From Cyanodermella asteris (taxonomy: Eukaryota > Ascomycota > Lecanoromycetes > Ostropales > Stictidaceae), in assembly GCA_900618795.1 (NCBI GenBank), contig UYJD01000018.1, positions 106,530 through 170,529 of the forward strand: a stretch of 64,000 bases of DNA, in the 5' to 3' direction. The notes beneath the pieces were generated by a model. It did not search any database. It was not told the DNA's origin and saw nothing but the letters and a program-made list of their open reading frames with translations. A program made the translations under genes and the position numbers. Shown one piece after another: positions 1 to 10,881 of this stretch. Each line of letters starts with the position of its first letter. The stretch's first letter is position 1.

Positions 1-365
1 TGCACTCGTGGCTTGACGCTCAGATCCAGCATCTCAACATTGCGGTACAGAGGATGCTGACCTGCCATCCCTGGGGATTTTTTACTGAGGGATGCCTCCG
101 GAAACTTACTAGCTTTCTGGTAGTCGATTTCGCTTGGTCGCAGAGAGCGAGATGGACGTGAGGTGTCGATGGCTGGACTGCGTCCATGTCTCGTTTGTTG
201 CGAACTTTGGGCCTGGGTCTTCTTGGCGGGCTTTTTAGACTGCGAAGAAGCGTCAAATGCTAGGTTCGGGATTTTGATCGGTTTGCCTGAGTGATCCACG
301 TGCGTAATAGTCTTGTTGCGTCCGCGTACCGGCTGGTAACTGGCACGATGCCTCTCCTGATTCAT
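1..365 (-). CDS. Unrecognised protein, N-terminal part, cut by window edge
   Basis: An open frame runs on the minus strand from ATG at 365 to the left edge with no stop in 121 codons. The predicted stretch is basic and rich in Ser, Lys, Gln and Pro, with short patches such as KPAKKTQAQSS, and looks disordered. No domain is recognisable. The frame has no stop on the window side, so the gene continues to the left and may contain introns outside the window. The start is the first ATG in frame. Whether it is a real gene is inferred from the uninterrupted frame and its composition only. Confidence 0.4.
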   Translation of the reverse strand, partial: MNQERHRASYQPVRGRNKTITHVDHSGKPIKIPNLAFDASSQSKKPAKKTQAQSSQQTRHGRSPAIDTSRPSRSLRPSEIDYQKASKFPEASLSKKSPGMAGQHPLYRNVEMLDLSVKPRV

Positions 366-1063
366 GGTGGTCGTTTCTGTCTACCCGTGAGTATCTTCGG
401 ATGAACAATTGCGACAAATTCACTAGTTCGCCAGTGAGAAGCGTTCGCGACGATTCAATATCGCGCGCAGCTTGACCGTCTCCTGGTGCCAAGTAGTAGC
501 CACACAACGCATGCACAACGCCATTGTCAAATCCATTAGCTGGCTTGCTGGTGGCATAGGAGACTGTTCACCAGCACAGAATGACCTGGCCTTTGTTCCA
601 AGACAACAAAGAGGGAAAGACTGTCGCAGCATTGTTCGGCATTCCTGTGTAGCTTGAAACATGGCACACAATCAATCGCTTGGTCAGTGTGATTTCGGGG
701 CTCGACAAAGTGTGATGGAGTTTGAGTGACCGGCAAGTCTCCGAATCGCTCGAATGGGGCACTTTGAGCAGTAGAGCTTGAGTTGCTCTGATCGGTGGCA
801 TGCCTGCGCTAATGGCATTGGCCAACGTGCGCTACCCTTCGTTGGTTGCAACCTTTGTTGGGTAGGGAACTTATGTTAATGGGACCTTAGAAGTATTTGT
901 CCGATAGGCAACACGTGCATTACTTAAACGTGGTAATCGACGCGTTCCCATTTCTATCAAGGGTGGTCCTGCTCTGGCTCCCGTCCTGTCATTCGTAATT
1001 CAAAGGGTATCGTTCCCAAACCGAACCGGAACTCCTGCGCAATGCTTAAATCCAATCGCACTA
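366..1063. other. Intergenic, nothing recognised
   Basis: This is about 0.7 kb between the edge-truncated minus-strand gene and the 3' end of the Dr1 gene. Only short overlapping frames occur, and none shows family similarity. It presumably holds the promoter of the truncated gene and the Dr1 terminator. Confidence 0.5.
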
Positions 1064-1687
1064 TCACTGTGCAACGCCCTCTCCATTATATTTCTTGGTC
1101 GAGAGGTCAAACAACGCCGCTTGTTGAGCGGCGAGTTCTTCGTCCGTCAAGCCGCTGTTCTCGATCTTGGAAACTCGTTTTTCACGGTTCTGGCAGCTGT
1201 CAGTGGGCAGTCTGTATATACGTGTCCTCCAAGCATACCTTCAATTGATCCTTCTGTTCGTTGGCAGCTTCGAGGACAGGTCGCACGTATTCAGGAAAGC
1301 CCAGATCCTTAAGCGCCTTCTCGATATGGTCGACTGCAATTGTCTTCTTGTTTTCTGCATCGGCAAGGTCGTTGGCTTCGGAGGAGATGAGGGTGACAAA
1401 TTCGACACAGCAGTCTATGAGCAAGTCGCGACTCTCTTTGTTGAACGAGACGCCGCTCTTGTCGCCGAGGATCTCGCTGACAATCTTTTGGATCGTCGCT
1501 AAACTCTGTCAGAATTCGAACCAGCTACGCTCACGAACAGAGCATTCTGATGACCAGACGTGTCGGGCGTACCTTTCGGAAGGGAGAGGTCGGCATCGTC
1601 TTGGATGTACGTTAGCTGGCTATTGGGGAGAAAGCCCTTCGACTGGGCCCTGTTCAGGTCTTACTCACTGTTCTCTCGGTCAGACAT
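1064..1687 (-). CDS. Negative cofactor 2 beta subunit (Dr1), histone-fold transcription regulator
   Basis: This is the beta subunit of NC2. With the alpha subunit (DRAP1/Bur6) it binds TBP on promoters in the nucleus and blocks TFIIA/TFIIB entry. Four exons are read by eye: 1687-1669, 1599-1573, 1498-1239 and 1189-1064, giving 143 residues. The start ATG opens MSDREN, followed by the short DADLSLPKATIQKIVSEIL lead-in. The core is a CBF/NF-Y type histone fold with LLIDCCVEFVTLISSEAN, then ENKKTIAVDHIEKALKDLGF, which are hallmark Dr1 segments. The C-terminal exon has the NSGLTDEELAAQQAALF helix that matches the Dr1 tail after the histone fold. Length agrees with compact fungal Dr1 proteins. Introns have GT..AG borders and keep frame throughout. 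Family identity is secure; exon borders are manual. Confidence 0.9.
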
Positions 1688-2767
1688 TTTCCACTAAAAC
1701 TGCGACGAATGAGGAACAATTTGGAACGCTGCTTGAAAGAGTGACATGAAGAGAATGAGCTTGAAACATGACCACCAAGGTACAAATATGCCTTTGGCGG
1801 GCGGACAGGCGCGGCTCAATGCTTGCGGAGCTGCCTGCCCAACGCGGCATGGCTCGGTGTTAACGGCGACAACAAGGAAGCTCAAATAAAAGATAGCTCG
1901 CGCAAAACATTTTTCCTCACCCACGCACCCGTTTCGCTTCTCCACGAGAGTCGAGCTCCAGTCCATTGTGTCATGACTGATGTGTGATCTTGCTTTCCTC
2001 TCAGGATAGCAATGGTATCGCTTTGCTGTCGCGGGTAGAAATACCGCAGGCAGCTCTGAATCGCAAGGTACGCCATTCCATTCACTGCCGCAGTCACGGT
2101 TTGTGACTGCGCAGCAAACGTGCATATCTTGATGAACATTCGTGTCGCCCCTATCAGACCATTCATGGTGACTTACCTGTCCTAAGCCAAACGGACCTTC
2201 TGAACAAGCACAAGATCTACTCATGCTGTCGCAACTTTCTGGTGCATTACTGACAGATTCGATAGGATTTGACAGCACAATATGCTTGGGCCTTTGGTGT
2301 CCTCAAGAAAACCTTCGTCACTTCCTTAAGCGTAGTCATGCACGTCTGGCTGTATCGGGTGGGCTTTGCGGTTGGGGACAACTAATGAAAACACAAAAAC
2401 GTTCTAAGCTTTCAACGCGGAAATGCTTGTCTACTGTGAGTAACATCTCCCAAAATTGACGACTGGTGCAGTGATGAACAACCATTCTCTATGCTAAGCC
2501 TGAAATACCTTGACGATAAAAAATCGAGCTTTTCATCTTTCAACTGAGCACCGTTTCGCTCTTCGCGTTTCGCAAAGGCTTGCGCAGGAATGCTGACTTT
2601 TTCCAGTCATGCTCCATGACCTTCGGCCACGTATCTAGCTCGGTTCTATGCATTCCGCCTGTAATGAATATCCCAAAAAATTATCGATGCCAGTTCTCTC
2701 TCCGCATGCACGGTGACCATCGAATGTGCGTCCTAGTTCGACCTCGACGCTCTGCTGAGCTTGCTGA
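1688..2767. other. Intergenic between Dr1 start and SDR 3' end
   Basis: This is about 1.1 kb. A 194-codon open frame on the minus strand (1694-2278) abuts the Dr1 start, but it has no family resemblance and looks like leader or promoter sequence. Nothing else is recognised. Confidence 0.45.
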
Positions 2768-3574
2768 TCAATCACTATCCTTTCGGAAAGGCGCCAGCTC
2801 CGGAACATCCCAGCGCAAGTACTTTCCACTTAGCTCCTTCGGTGGCTCCAGAGCCAGTCGTGCCATGAGGTTGCCAGGCTGCTCTGGTCTCAGCAGCTTA
2901 CCCTCCTTGGGAAGATTCAGAAAACGCTGGGCGTCAGCAGGCGCAAAGTTCTTGTGGTGGATCTCGCGCAGCTCCTTCTGCATTTCGGTGTCGACTGTCC
3001 CTGGTGCGATGGCGATACTGGTGATATCAGGCTCTTCAGAGGCCAGAGTCGCAGCAAGATGGTCAAGCACGGCTTTCGATGACCCATACACTCCCCAAGC
3101 GACGCTATCCTTCTTGGACGCCCCAGAAGAGGTAACGACAACGGCCCCTTTCGTCTTCCGCAGTGATGGAATCGCTTCTTGCACAAACTCGATGGTGCTA
3201 AAGACGTTGATATCGTACGCTTTCTTCCATTCTTCGACCGAAGTATTGGCGATCGTCTTCATCTCCAGCAACACACCGTGGTTGACGACAAGGCCATCAA
3301 CGCCGCCAAATGCCTTGTTCGCAAGATCGACTGCCTGCCGTCCCAGCCCGAAGTTGGCCAGATCACCCACCACATATCGTATTTGCTCGGGATACTCCTT
3401 CTGGAAGCTCTCGAGAAGGTCCTTGCTGCGAGCTACCACAACTGCATTATGACCGTTCTTCACCACGTATGTAGCAATTGCCCGCCCGAGCCCTGCAGGC
3501 CGTCAGTGGCGATCTGTCGTAAACCCGAAATTCGTACCCTTGGAGGCGCCAGTGATGATTATTGTTTTGGCCAT
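2768..3574 (-). CDS. Short-chain dehydrogenase/reductase (SDR)
   Basis: NAD(P)(H)-dependent oxidoreductase of the classical SDR fold, 253 residues; the substrate cannot be told from sequence. Two exons, 3574-3538 and 3492-2768, are joined in frame within the cofactor loop. The first exon gives MAKTIIITGASK and the junction completes TGASKGLGRAIA, the TGxxxGxG Rossmann motif. Further on are VNHGV in place of the usual NAG, a Ser-containing VVVTSSGASK strand, and YGSSK, the YxxxK catalytic pair. APGTVDTEM is the loop after strand 6. The start is the only ATG that supplies the cofactor motif. There is no signal peptide, so a cytosolic enzyme is likely. It resembles fungal SDRs of the benzil reductase/YIR035C type, an inference from general appearance. 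Confidence 0.85.
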
Positions 3575-4269
3575 TTTCTCGTGTGCTGCCGATATGTAAT
3601 GCGAAAAGGTTTCTCACATATTTACGAGTTGAAACATCTCCCTCACGGCTTGGCGCGGGGTCGTGGGGCTTTTATGCTGCCGACCCAGCGCAGACCAGTT
3701 TTTGCACTTATTTCTCAGGTACCTACTCCGACTTTACATGATGCTCAAGCAGTGCTCTCAGGCAAAGCCAAGTCATAATTTCACCTGAATACCCAAAGCC
3801 CGCGTGACATTGAACTGACAGTGCCGGAGTTTCGGCGATCCTTTTGAGCCGCGTCGGCAGGGACTCTTTCTCCACATCGGGTAGGTCCAGTCGCGAATCT
3901 GTCACTCCCTGTTCTACTGCATCTTTGCCGCTTCAGGTTCACGAACACGGCGTTCATTGCTGGTTGGAGCACCTGTCAACCAGCCGAATTCGATCCGACA
4001 ATCGGCTTTGAGATATCGGAGACGCCTCCCATGAGGGCCTGATATTATTTATCCCACCATGCGCCCTTCGCGGAAATGGCTGCTGCATTTAGCAGCTCGA
4101 ACGTAACGACTCTGTGACATCTGTCCTCATATCATCAAGACAGATGCTCAATCTTTCCTCAGACTGTTTCTCTGTTTTCCGTTAACACAGCTGCGCCTTG
4201 CAAGCACTCTTCGGGTCTCTGTTCTTTCGTAATTCAGTCATCTCACTTCTTTGCTGCTCTCCTGCCAGT
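3575..4269. other. Intergenic, divergent promoter region
   Basis: This is about 0.7 kb between two divergently transcribed genes (SDR to the left, FAD oxidoreductase to the right). It should hold both promoters. No coding or repeat signal is seen. Confidence 0.5.
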
Positions 4270-5541
4270 ATGGCAACAATAATAATCGGCGGCGGCATCA
4301 TGGGCCTCTCCACCGCCTACTACCTCACAGAATCCCCCTCCACAACAACACCAAGCTCCATCCACCTGATCGAATCCTCCCCGCAATTCTTCGCCTCCGC
4401 CTCCGGCCACGCCGGCGGTTTCCTCGCCGCAGACTGGTTCTCCGCCCCTACCGCCCCGCTCGGCGCACTCTCCTTTGACCTCCACAGACAGCTCGCGGCG
4501 CAACACGACGGCGCCACGAAATGGGGCTATTGTCGCAGCACCAGCACCTCCTGGTCCGAGAACCCACGGTCGGACGGCAAGACGGGGTACGACTGGATCA
4601 TGTCGGGGGGCTCAAGGGCGCAGGCCGCGGCGCGGAAGGGTACTTTGAGGGGTGAGGCGCCGAAGTGGCTTGTGCAGAGGGAGGGGGGACGGTTGGATGT
4701 TGTTGCGGAGGATACGACGACGGCGCAGGTTGATCCGCGGTTGCTCTGTGAGTGGTTGTTGGAGAGGTGTCGGGAGAGGGGTGTGAATGTGCATCAACCG
4801 GCGAGGGTCGTGCAAGTGAATCGTGAGGGGGGTGGGGTTGTGAGGGAGGTTGTGGTGAGGAATGAGGTGGAAGGGGCGAAGAGCGTGACTATACCGTGCA
4901 AGAAGATTGTGATCACGGCCGGGTCGTGGACGACGAAGGTTTTTCGGGATCTGTTTCCGGCTTCGAAGCTCAGTCTGCCGATTACGAGTATTGCGGGACA
5001 CTCGCTCATTCTCCGATCGCCGAAGTGGAAGAAGGAGGATGCGCTCGCCGAGGTTGGCGGGGGATGTCATGCAGTATTCACCATCGCCGAATCTGGATTC
5101 AGCCCGGAAATGTTCAGTCGCCCGACGGGTCTCATCTGGTTCGGGGGCCTCAACGATACCTCCATCCCGCTACCTGAATGCGCGACGGGAAGCAAGATCG
5201 ACAAGGCGAGTATCGAAGACTTGACGCGGACGGCTCGCCACCTGCTGAGTGAAGTGGGAGAAGCGGATGGGGGTGGTCTCGAGGTTGTTGAGCAGGCGCT
5301 TTGCTTCCGACCTGTGACTGAACGAGGTACACCGTACTTGGGCCAGATTGCGGATTGGAAGTTGGGTGATGGCTGGAAGACGGCAGATGATGGTGGTGTC
5401 TGGTTGTCTTCGGGACATGGACCGTGGGGCATCAGTCAGGGACTGGGGACTGGTAAGGTCTTGGCTGAGATGTTGGAGGGGAGAAAGACGAGTTGTGATG
5501 TGAGCGCACTGGGGATTGTGGACAGAACATCGCGTTTGTAA
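4270..5541 (+). CDS. FAD-dependent oxidoreductase, DAO family (TDA3-like)
   Basis: Intronless gene, 423 residues from the ATG at 4270. The frame continues upstream only through non-ATG codons. The N-terminus MATIIIGGGIMGLSTAYYL is a dinucleotide-binding GxGxxG motif placed at the extreme N-terminus, as in D-amino-acid-oxidase-fold flavoproteins. A central strand KKIVITAGSWT is the second FAD contact. The C-terminal WLSSGHGPWGISQGLGTGK segment carries the final FAD-binding Gly cluster and resembles the fungal TDA3 group of putative oxidoreductases. There is no signal peptide or peroxisomal tripeptide (it ends in SRL-like TSRL*, and SRL resembles a weak PTS1). The substrate is unknown. TDA3 of yeast has been linked to endosome-Golgi traffic, and whether that applies here is not shown. 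Confidence 0.8.
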   Translation: MATIIIGGGIMGLSTAYYLTESPSTTTPSSIHLIESSPQFFASASGHAGGFLAADWFSAPTAPLGALSFDLHRQLAAQHDGATKWGYCRSTSTSWSENPRSDGKTGYDWIMSGGSRAQAAARKGTLRGEAPKWLVQREGGRLDVVAEDTTTAQVDPRLLCEWLLERCRERGVNVHQPARVVQVNREGGGVVREVVVRNEVEGAKSVTIPCKKIVITAGSWTTKVFRDLFPASKLSLPITSIAGHSLILRSPKWKKEDALAEVGGGCHAVFTIAESGFSPEMFSRPTGLIWFGGLNDTSIPLPECATGSKIDKASIEDLTRTARHLLSEVGEADGGGLEVVEQALCFRPVTERGTPYLGQIADWKLGDGWKTADDGGVWLSSGHGPWGISQGLGTGKVLAEMLEGRKTSCDVSALGIVDRTSRL

Positions 5542-5688
5542 AGCTCAAATTACGCTTATGACCTCGCCATGTTATAGATACTGGATGGGAAGAAACGTAA
5601 TGCATGCTTCCTTCGTATCTGTGAACTGTAACTAGGTCAAGCGCATTTCCATCAACATGTGATCCACATTAGTTCATAACTCATCTCA

Positions 5689-6570
5689 TCATACAAGTAT
5701 CGCAAACACCATCGCTCCCAACGCCGCCAACTTCGGATCAACCCCAAACCTCGCTCCCAGACCAGTCCCAATCGGCGCCCCCGTCGCCGTCGGCCCACCA
5801 ACGCCACCCGTCCCACTCGCACTCCCGTTCCCCGACGAATTACTCGCCGCAACCGCAGTATAATAATTCGCCGCCACCGGGTCCCTCACCTGCCCCACCG
5901 TATCCGCCAAGCTGAAATTCATCCTCGCGCTCGCGCCCTGCGATCCGTACGCACCACTCCTCGCCGCCTCGGGGAACGTATAATTCGAGCTCAGCGGGAA
6001 CAGATAGACGACGTACGTGTGCGGCTCCGACCCGACGGGCGGCTTCGGACCCGCGTACGGAGCGGGCTCGAGCGCGTCCGGCGACGACTTGACGAACGTC
6101 CCGTCGGGGGACTGTGTTGCCGAGGCGAGCCACCAGTGCAGGCGCGTGGTGTTGCCGGCGCCGATGCCCGGAGTCAGAGAGGAGGAGGAGGAGGAGAGGG
6201 CGGTGGTGTTGGTGCCGTCCGGGATCACTTGGGAGAATTTGATGGAGAGGTCGAGCATGAAGAGTTGTTAGGTGCCGGGGTAGCGGGTGTCGGAGGAGAT
6301 GACGGGTTGGGATGCGGCGACTGCGGAAAGAGAGAGCGTTAGTTGACATGGGATTTTTGAGTGGTTTTGAGATGGGGATTGGGATGGATGGGTCTTTCGA
6401 GAAAAAGGGAGTTATGACGGACTTGCGGTTGGGATGAGGTTTCCTTGAAAGACTTGCGTCGAGCCGAATTGGACGCGGAGCGATGCGGATGCGGATGGGG
6501 AGGTGTCTGGGGGAGTCTGGGATAGAGCTCCGGCTGCGAAGGCAGTTAAGGTGAGGATATTGAGATGCAT
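5689..6570 (-). pseudogene. PEBP-like GPI-anchored secreted protein, interrupted by in-frame TAA
   Basis: Two exons can be read, 6570-6423 and 6320-5689 (donor GTCCGT, phase 1), 260 codons including one internal stop at 6270-6268. Exon 1 starts with a signal peptide, MHLNILTLTAFAAGALS. Exon 2 has phosphatidylethanolamine-binding-protein hallmarks: LHWWLASATQ, PPVGSEPHTYVVYLF and a late VRDPVAANYY segment. A Ser/Gly-rich linker follows and a hydrophobic tail LAALGAMVFAILV fits a GPI-attachment signal, so the intact protein would sit at the cell surface. The TAA falls just before LFMLDLSIKFSQ, a core PEBP strand, and no plausible intron removes it without losing that strand. It could be a true pseudogene, a recoded or edited codon, or a base error. 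Everything else in the frame is intact. Confidence 0.7.
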
Positions 6571-7290
6571 TGTGATGATTCGGGATGTTGAGATGGCTAG
6601 ATATGGTGCGATGCGATGGTGAGGAGGCCAGGTATGAACAGCGAATGCATGATAACCGTGTACGTTTTTGAAACGTCGAGATGGACGAGATGGGATGGGA
6701 TGGGATAAAGACGTCACCGAGCCTGAGAGCTCCAGAGCTCGAGGCTCGATTCGGCAGGCCGCGCAATCTTCGCCAATCAGAGAAGCCGAGGCATCCACCT
6801 TCTGAATGCCAAGATGAGATTACAAGGTGATGGAATGACTTGGCAGATATCCCGACCTTGCTCTTCTGCACATTGTGATCGAGTATCGAAGTCACTCGTA
6901 GCACAAAATTTTTGCGTTCGAATTTCTATCCATGTGGCGGTCTCATTCGATGAAAGTATCCAAAGCAACTCCCTCGTCAAACGTGAACACAGGGTTACGG
7001 GAAGGGGCCTTTTGATCAGTTTTGTTTGCATTTTTCTGAACATGTTACTAATTCCCAGCCAACTGGTCATCTCTTCGGTCTTCGTTCGGAGTTTCTCGAT
7101 GCATTGCTAGCTATGTCTTTTCCGCTCTATCTCGATGAAATAATCGTGGTTGTATGGGCTTCCAGCATCAGGTTCTTGCATGTATTTTCTGCAGGCACTC
7201 CTTCAAGGCTGTCAGCAGCACTGCCTCATAAGCAGGAGCTCGGATCAGGCACGAGCGTGGGGCCTGAGCAGTTTATTGATTATCGTCAGG
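6571..7290. other. Intergenic, possible upstream exons of the next gene
   Basis: This is about 0.7 kb, including the promoter of the PEBP-like gene. Coding-looking sequence begins only near 7291, so any 5' exon of the following unknown gene would lie here. I could not place one with confidence. Confidence 0.35.
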
Positions 7291-7971
7291 TATTGGGAGG
7301 ATATCATCCCGCCATGCAAACCAACGTGGAATTACCGCGAGAAAGATGGCTGCAACAAAATGATCGGAAACCGGCCAAACCTCAAGTGGATCAGCGCCAA
7401 CGTGGAGACCAACGAAAGAAGCCTGGACGGGCTCACTTCCGTGCAGATCGACAACCCCCGCGCCAGCCGTGATGTGCGGATGGGCTTGCCAGATGACAGT
7501 CTCCTCCGCACGCTTGGGATGGGTGCTGTCCCTGGGCAGAACAGGAGAGCAGCAGCCGATTAATGCGAAACCCAATCTACCAAGGGAAAAAGTCCATCGG
7601 CGCCGTCTTCTGGACCAACACGATCTTCCAAACACACCAGCAAAGTAAAGACGACCTTTGCTCCCATTTCAGGCAAACAGTCATCCGCATTCGTGGCTCA
7701 GACCAGGAACGCGTCGATGCCGACGACGGAAAAGAAAATTTCAGCCGTGGCAACTAAAACTCGAGCTGGTGCAACGGTCACTTCTCAAGCACATCCAAGA
7801 GGGACAAAGCAACACAAGACCACAAAGAATACGGTTGGTGCAAGGCCCCCCAAGACGTCTCACGAGAACGTCGAGGGTGCAGGTCCGAAAACGACATCTG
7901 GCCACGCTGGGAAGCCTAAGGCCTCATGCAAAGCAGTCGTTAAGAGCAAGAAAAGACCGCAAGCCAAGTGA
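7291..7971 (+). CDS. Unrecognised protein, probably two or more exons, 5' end unresolved
   Basis: From 7291 to 7563 one frame has strongly GC-rich third positions and reads like protein (for example NRPNLKWISANVETNERSLD), ending in TAA. The same frame reopens at 7564 and runs to TGA at 7971 with a very basic, Ala/Thr/Lys-rich tail (KISAVATKTRAG, VVKSKKRPQAK) reminiscent of low-complexity nuclear protein tails. An intron removing the TAA is plausible; a good acceptor (ccatttcag) ends near 7673. No confident start or domain is visible. The antisense frame over 7273-7635 is also open but less convincing. Function unknown. Confidence 0.35.
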
Positions 7972-8049
7972 CCGTAGCATATGCCTATAGGGGTATGACG
8001 AGGCATGTTAGTCAGGATAGTGGTGTTGTGAACTAGCATAGCATGATGG

Positions 8050-9748
8050 CTAGCTTGGCAATTTTCGTAGAACTAGCTCGTAATCAGAAGTTTGCGCTGT
8101 CAGATACTCTGTGAGTTTAGGAAACCGGCTGGTGTCTGGAATGTACTGCACAGGCATCTTGCCGTCGTGATCAAGTGCATGAGGGTCGGCTCCAGCTTTC
8201 AGTAAGGCTCTCACCGGCTCCAACCCTTGCTCTGTATAGTGGAATCTCGGTTCGGAGGCGGCTATGTGGAGTGCTGTTCTACCCCTTTCGTCACGAGAGT
8301 TGACGTCTGCGCCTGCCTCGAGGAGCAAACATAAGGTTTCTTCCACGTTTGACTCATCACGACTCCCCCAGGACGATAGCCCATTCTCTAGGAAAATTGT
8401 CGAAAGTGGGGTCAGGCCTTGGGCATTCCTGGCATGGACATCAGCACCCAATCGAAGAAGATAGCGAACAATCTCTGCTCGACGACCGGCGGCTGCGCTG
8501 TGTACTGCAGTTCGTCAGCTTTCGAAACCTAGCAGCGACGATATACATACACGCGGTAAGACCGTCATGGTAACGACCATTCCGCCAGCGCTTTGCTGAA
8601 AGCACCTGGTGAATATTTGCACCATGATTGAGCAGCCATTCAACTAGCACAAGGTCGTGACTGGAATAGCACGCAACCATGAGAGCGGTTTTGCCATAGT
8701 CGTCTGTGCTATTAATATCCACGCCTTTCCGCACGAGATATTTCACCATGACAAAGTCAGAGCACCGGGTGGCAATGACAAGCTGACGCGGAGGTTCAGG
8801 TCCGGTCCAGAAGTCGTCAAATCTGCTCAAGACACGTTCGATTATTTGCAGCCGTCGCTCTTCACTGAACTCATTCGTGTCAAAAGGATTAAATATGCTC
8901 GGCACCTCACCATCTCCGACGCCGTTTGCAAGGATCAAATCGAGTAACTCGTCTCCGCCATCGACCCTTACGTAGTTGTGAAGAGTCTCATTGCAGCGTA
9001 ATCCGCGATCGGTAAAGATTCGAACGACCTCGGGCCGACGCGTTAAGACGGCCGTTTCCACCAGATGACCAGCGAAGGGCGTGTCAAGGGAGAAATCGAG
9101 ACCATGATCCAAGAGCCATAGTATGATCTGCTCAATGTGACATGCCGATGCAGCATCTGGATCACTACTGCCCAGCTGCAACGACCTGGCTAGCAGATCA
9201 TGAGCAAAGTTCTGACCGAACGTATCCTCGTCGATGGTGTAGCCTGCACTCGCACCAGCCTCGAGCAGCACTTTGACAATGTCAGGGCGACAGACTAGGA
9301 CAGCTTCTGAGAGCGGAGTAAATGGAACCAAGCCATAACATGCGAGAGCAACACAATCGACCGTTGCGCCATGATCCAGGAGAAGCTGCAAGACTTCGAT
9401 TTGGTCGCATTTGGCTGCAAGATGCAGGAGTGTGATATAGCTCGCACCTTCCTCATCGTGCTGCGCCCGGTAGTTGTTGACAGATTCTGGATAGGGCGGC
9501 TGGCCGTCGGGACCGTGTATCAGCTCTATCTCCCAGGCTATCGAGAACAAGGCTTCAACGTCGAATCCGGTTTCGAAGAGATACCTGAGACCCTCAACAT
9601 CGCCACCGGCCACAAATCGTATCGCCTTTGCCCATCTCACGTCACCCGGCTCGACGAAGGTGAAAGCTGGGTTGGGCTTACGATCATCAACTTTCCGGTG
9701 CAACTCGGTTTCGAGCAAGAAGGTCGTTTGGTATTCGAGTATGTGCAT
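8050..9748 (-). CDS. Ankyrin-repeat protein
   Basis: Predicted 550 residues in two exons, 9748-8551 and 8504-8050, with a 46-bp intron (GTATGT..CTGCAG). The splice joins GLTA to LHSAAAGRRAEIVRYLL and restores an ankyrin repeat exactly. At least five repeats are visible: ITLLHLAAKCDQIEVLQLLLDHGA, then a PLSEAVLVCRPDIVKVLLEAGA unit, a TALMVACYSSHDLVLVEWLLNHGA unit, the spliced unit, and a TALHIAASEP..PVRALLKAGA unit. The rest is poorly conserved linker. Ankyrin repeats mediate protein-protein contacts; the partner is unknown. The frame extends upstream of 9748 only to a GTG, so the ATG giving MHILEYQTTF was chosen. Such stand-alone ankyrin genes are common and variable in Pezizomycotina. Confidence 0.8.
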
Positions 9749-10881
9749 TCTGTATCCGAGCACACCTTCTATACCGAACCAGACGCGTGTACATCAGACG
9801 AATGCAAAGTATTGTGTGCCTGCGAGAGTCATTGAAGTGAAAGTACCTACCTACCTAGTACTTATGAAGTAGAAGCAAAAGTGACGTGTGGGACAAGGGC
9901 GGTTGGGCAGTGCGAGTGCGGCTGAACGCAGGCAGAGACGCCAGTCAAACGTTATTTCATGACATTGACGGGGCCAGATTTCAGCCGCGCAGACAATCTC
10001 GATGGCACATTGTTATGGCACGATGAACGACAGCAAAGTCGGCATCAGAAACGTTTCGAAGCACGCTGTCTGTGGTAAATGGCTTCTCTTCTCTTCTCCA
10101 GCAAGACAAAGACCATCAGCTGAATGCAACATGACGTTATGACGGCCAGGCGACCATGCACATCGAAGCCATGCTCGTACGCCTCGGCCGATTTAAAGTG
10201 AAGGCTTATCTTGGAGAATCCGGGGAACAGATGAGTTGAGGTTCACATTCGGACCGCTCCTCCACCATGAGAAGTTCGACGACTCCAGAAGCGGGAGCAG
10301 CTTGCGAACCGTGGGAGGAACCGGACGTCGGGAATTTGTCAGCGGGGTTCACTGTCGTTACACGCGGGGTTTTCTGCCCTGCGAATGATGATGATTCTTG
10401 CGTTTCGGAATCAACCAGAATCGGCGGTTGATGGTTGCGCGACGCCTTGAATTCGGTATCAGTCAGCAGCTGGTTGCTAATCGAGCACGACGACACTCAT
10501 ATATCCGACTCGCTTTCTTGCACATTCCTACCTGCAACGAGCTCACGGCAATAGGCTTCTTTGTCAGAAAAACAAAAAAGATAAATCCTGCCGACTTTTT
10601 GTTATTTTGTGAAGCCGGCGAGCACGCCATCGCGCTGCTGACCCGAAGGTTGGAATTGCGCCATTCAGCGTCGCGAGTGCGTGTCATCCATGACCTTTGA
10701 GATCGCTCTGCCTCTTACACAAAGACATTCCTGACCGATATCTTAATAGTTAATAGGCCCATTCCTGCACTCCGCGTGACACGAGCCCCAGTCTGTCCGA
10801 CCTCCCAAAACCGCTAGTCCGCCCAATAAGTCGACCTCCAACCACCCATCGCCACTCCCCCATCCCGCCGCTACGATCGAA
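9749..10881. other. Intergenic with short TACCTA tract; promoters of ankyrin and CYS3 genes
   Basis: A 1.1-kb divergent intergenic region. A short TACCTACCTACCTA tract starts at about 9846. A 96-codon minus-strand frame (10206-10496) opens with GTG rather than ATG and has no recognisable domain, so I do not call it a gene. No transcription-factor site is identified with confidence. Confidence 0.45.

Noticed and set aside
1694-2278. 194-codon minus-strand frame next to the Dr1 start
   Set aside because: No domain or signal; sits in the expected leader/promoter of Dr1; composition looks non-coding.
10206-10496. 96-codon minus-strand frame between ankyrin and CYS3 genes
   Set aside because: Starts with GTG, the nearby ATG is in another frame, and no family resemblance is seen.
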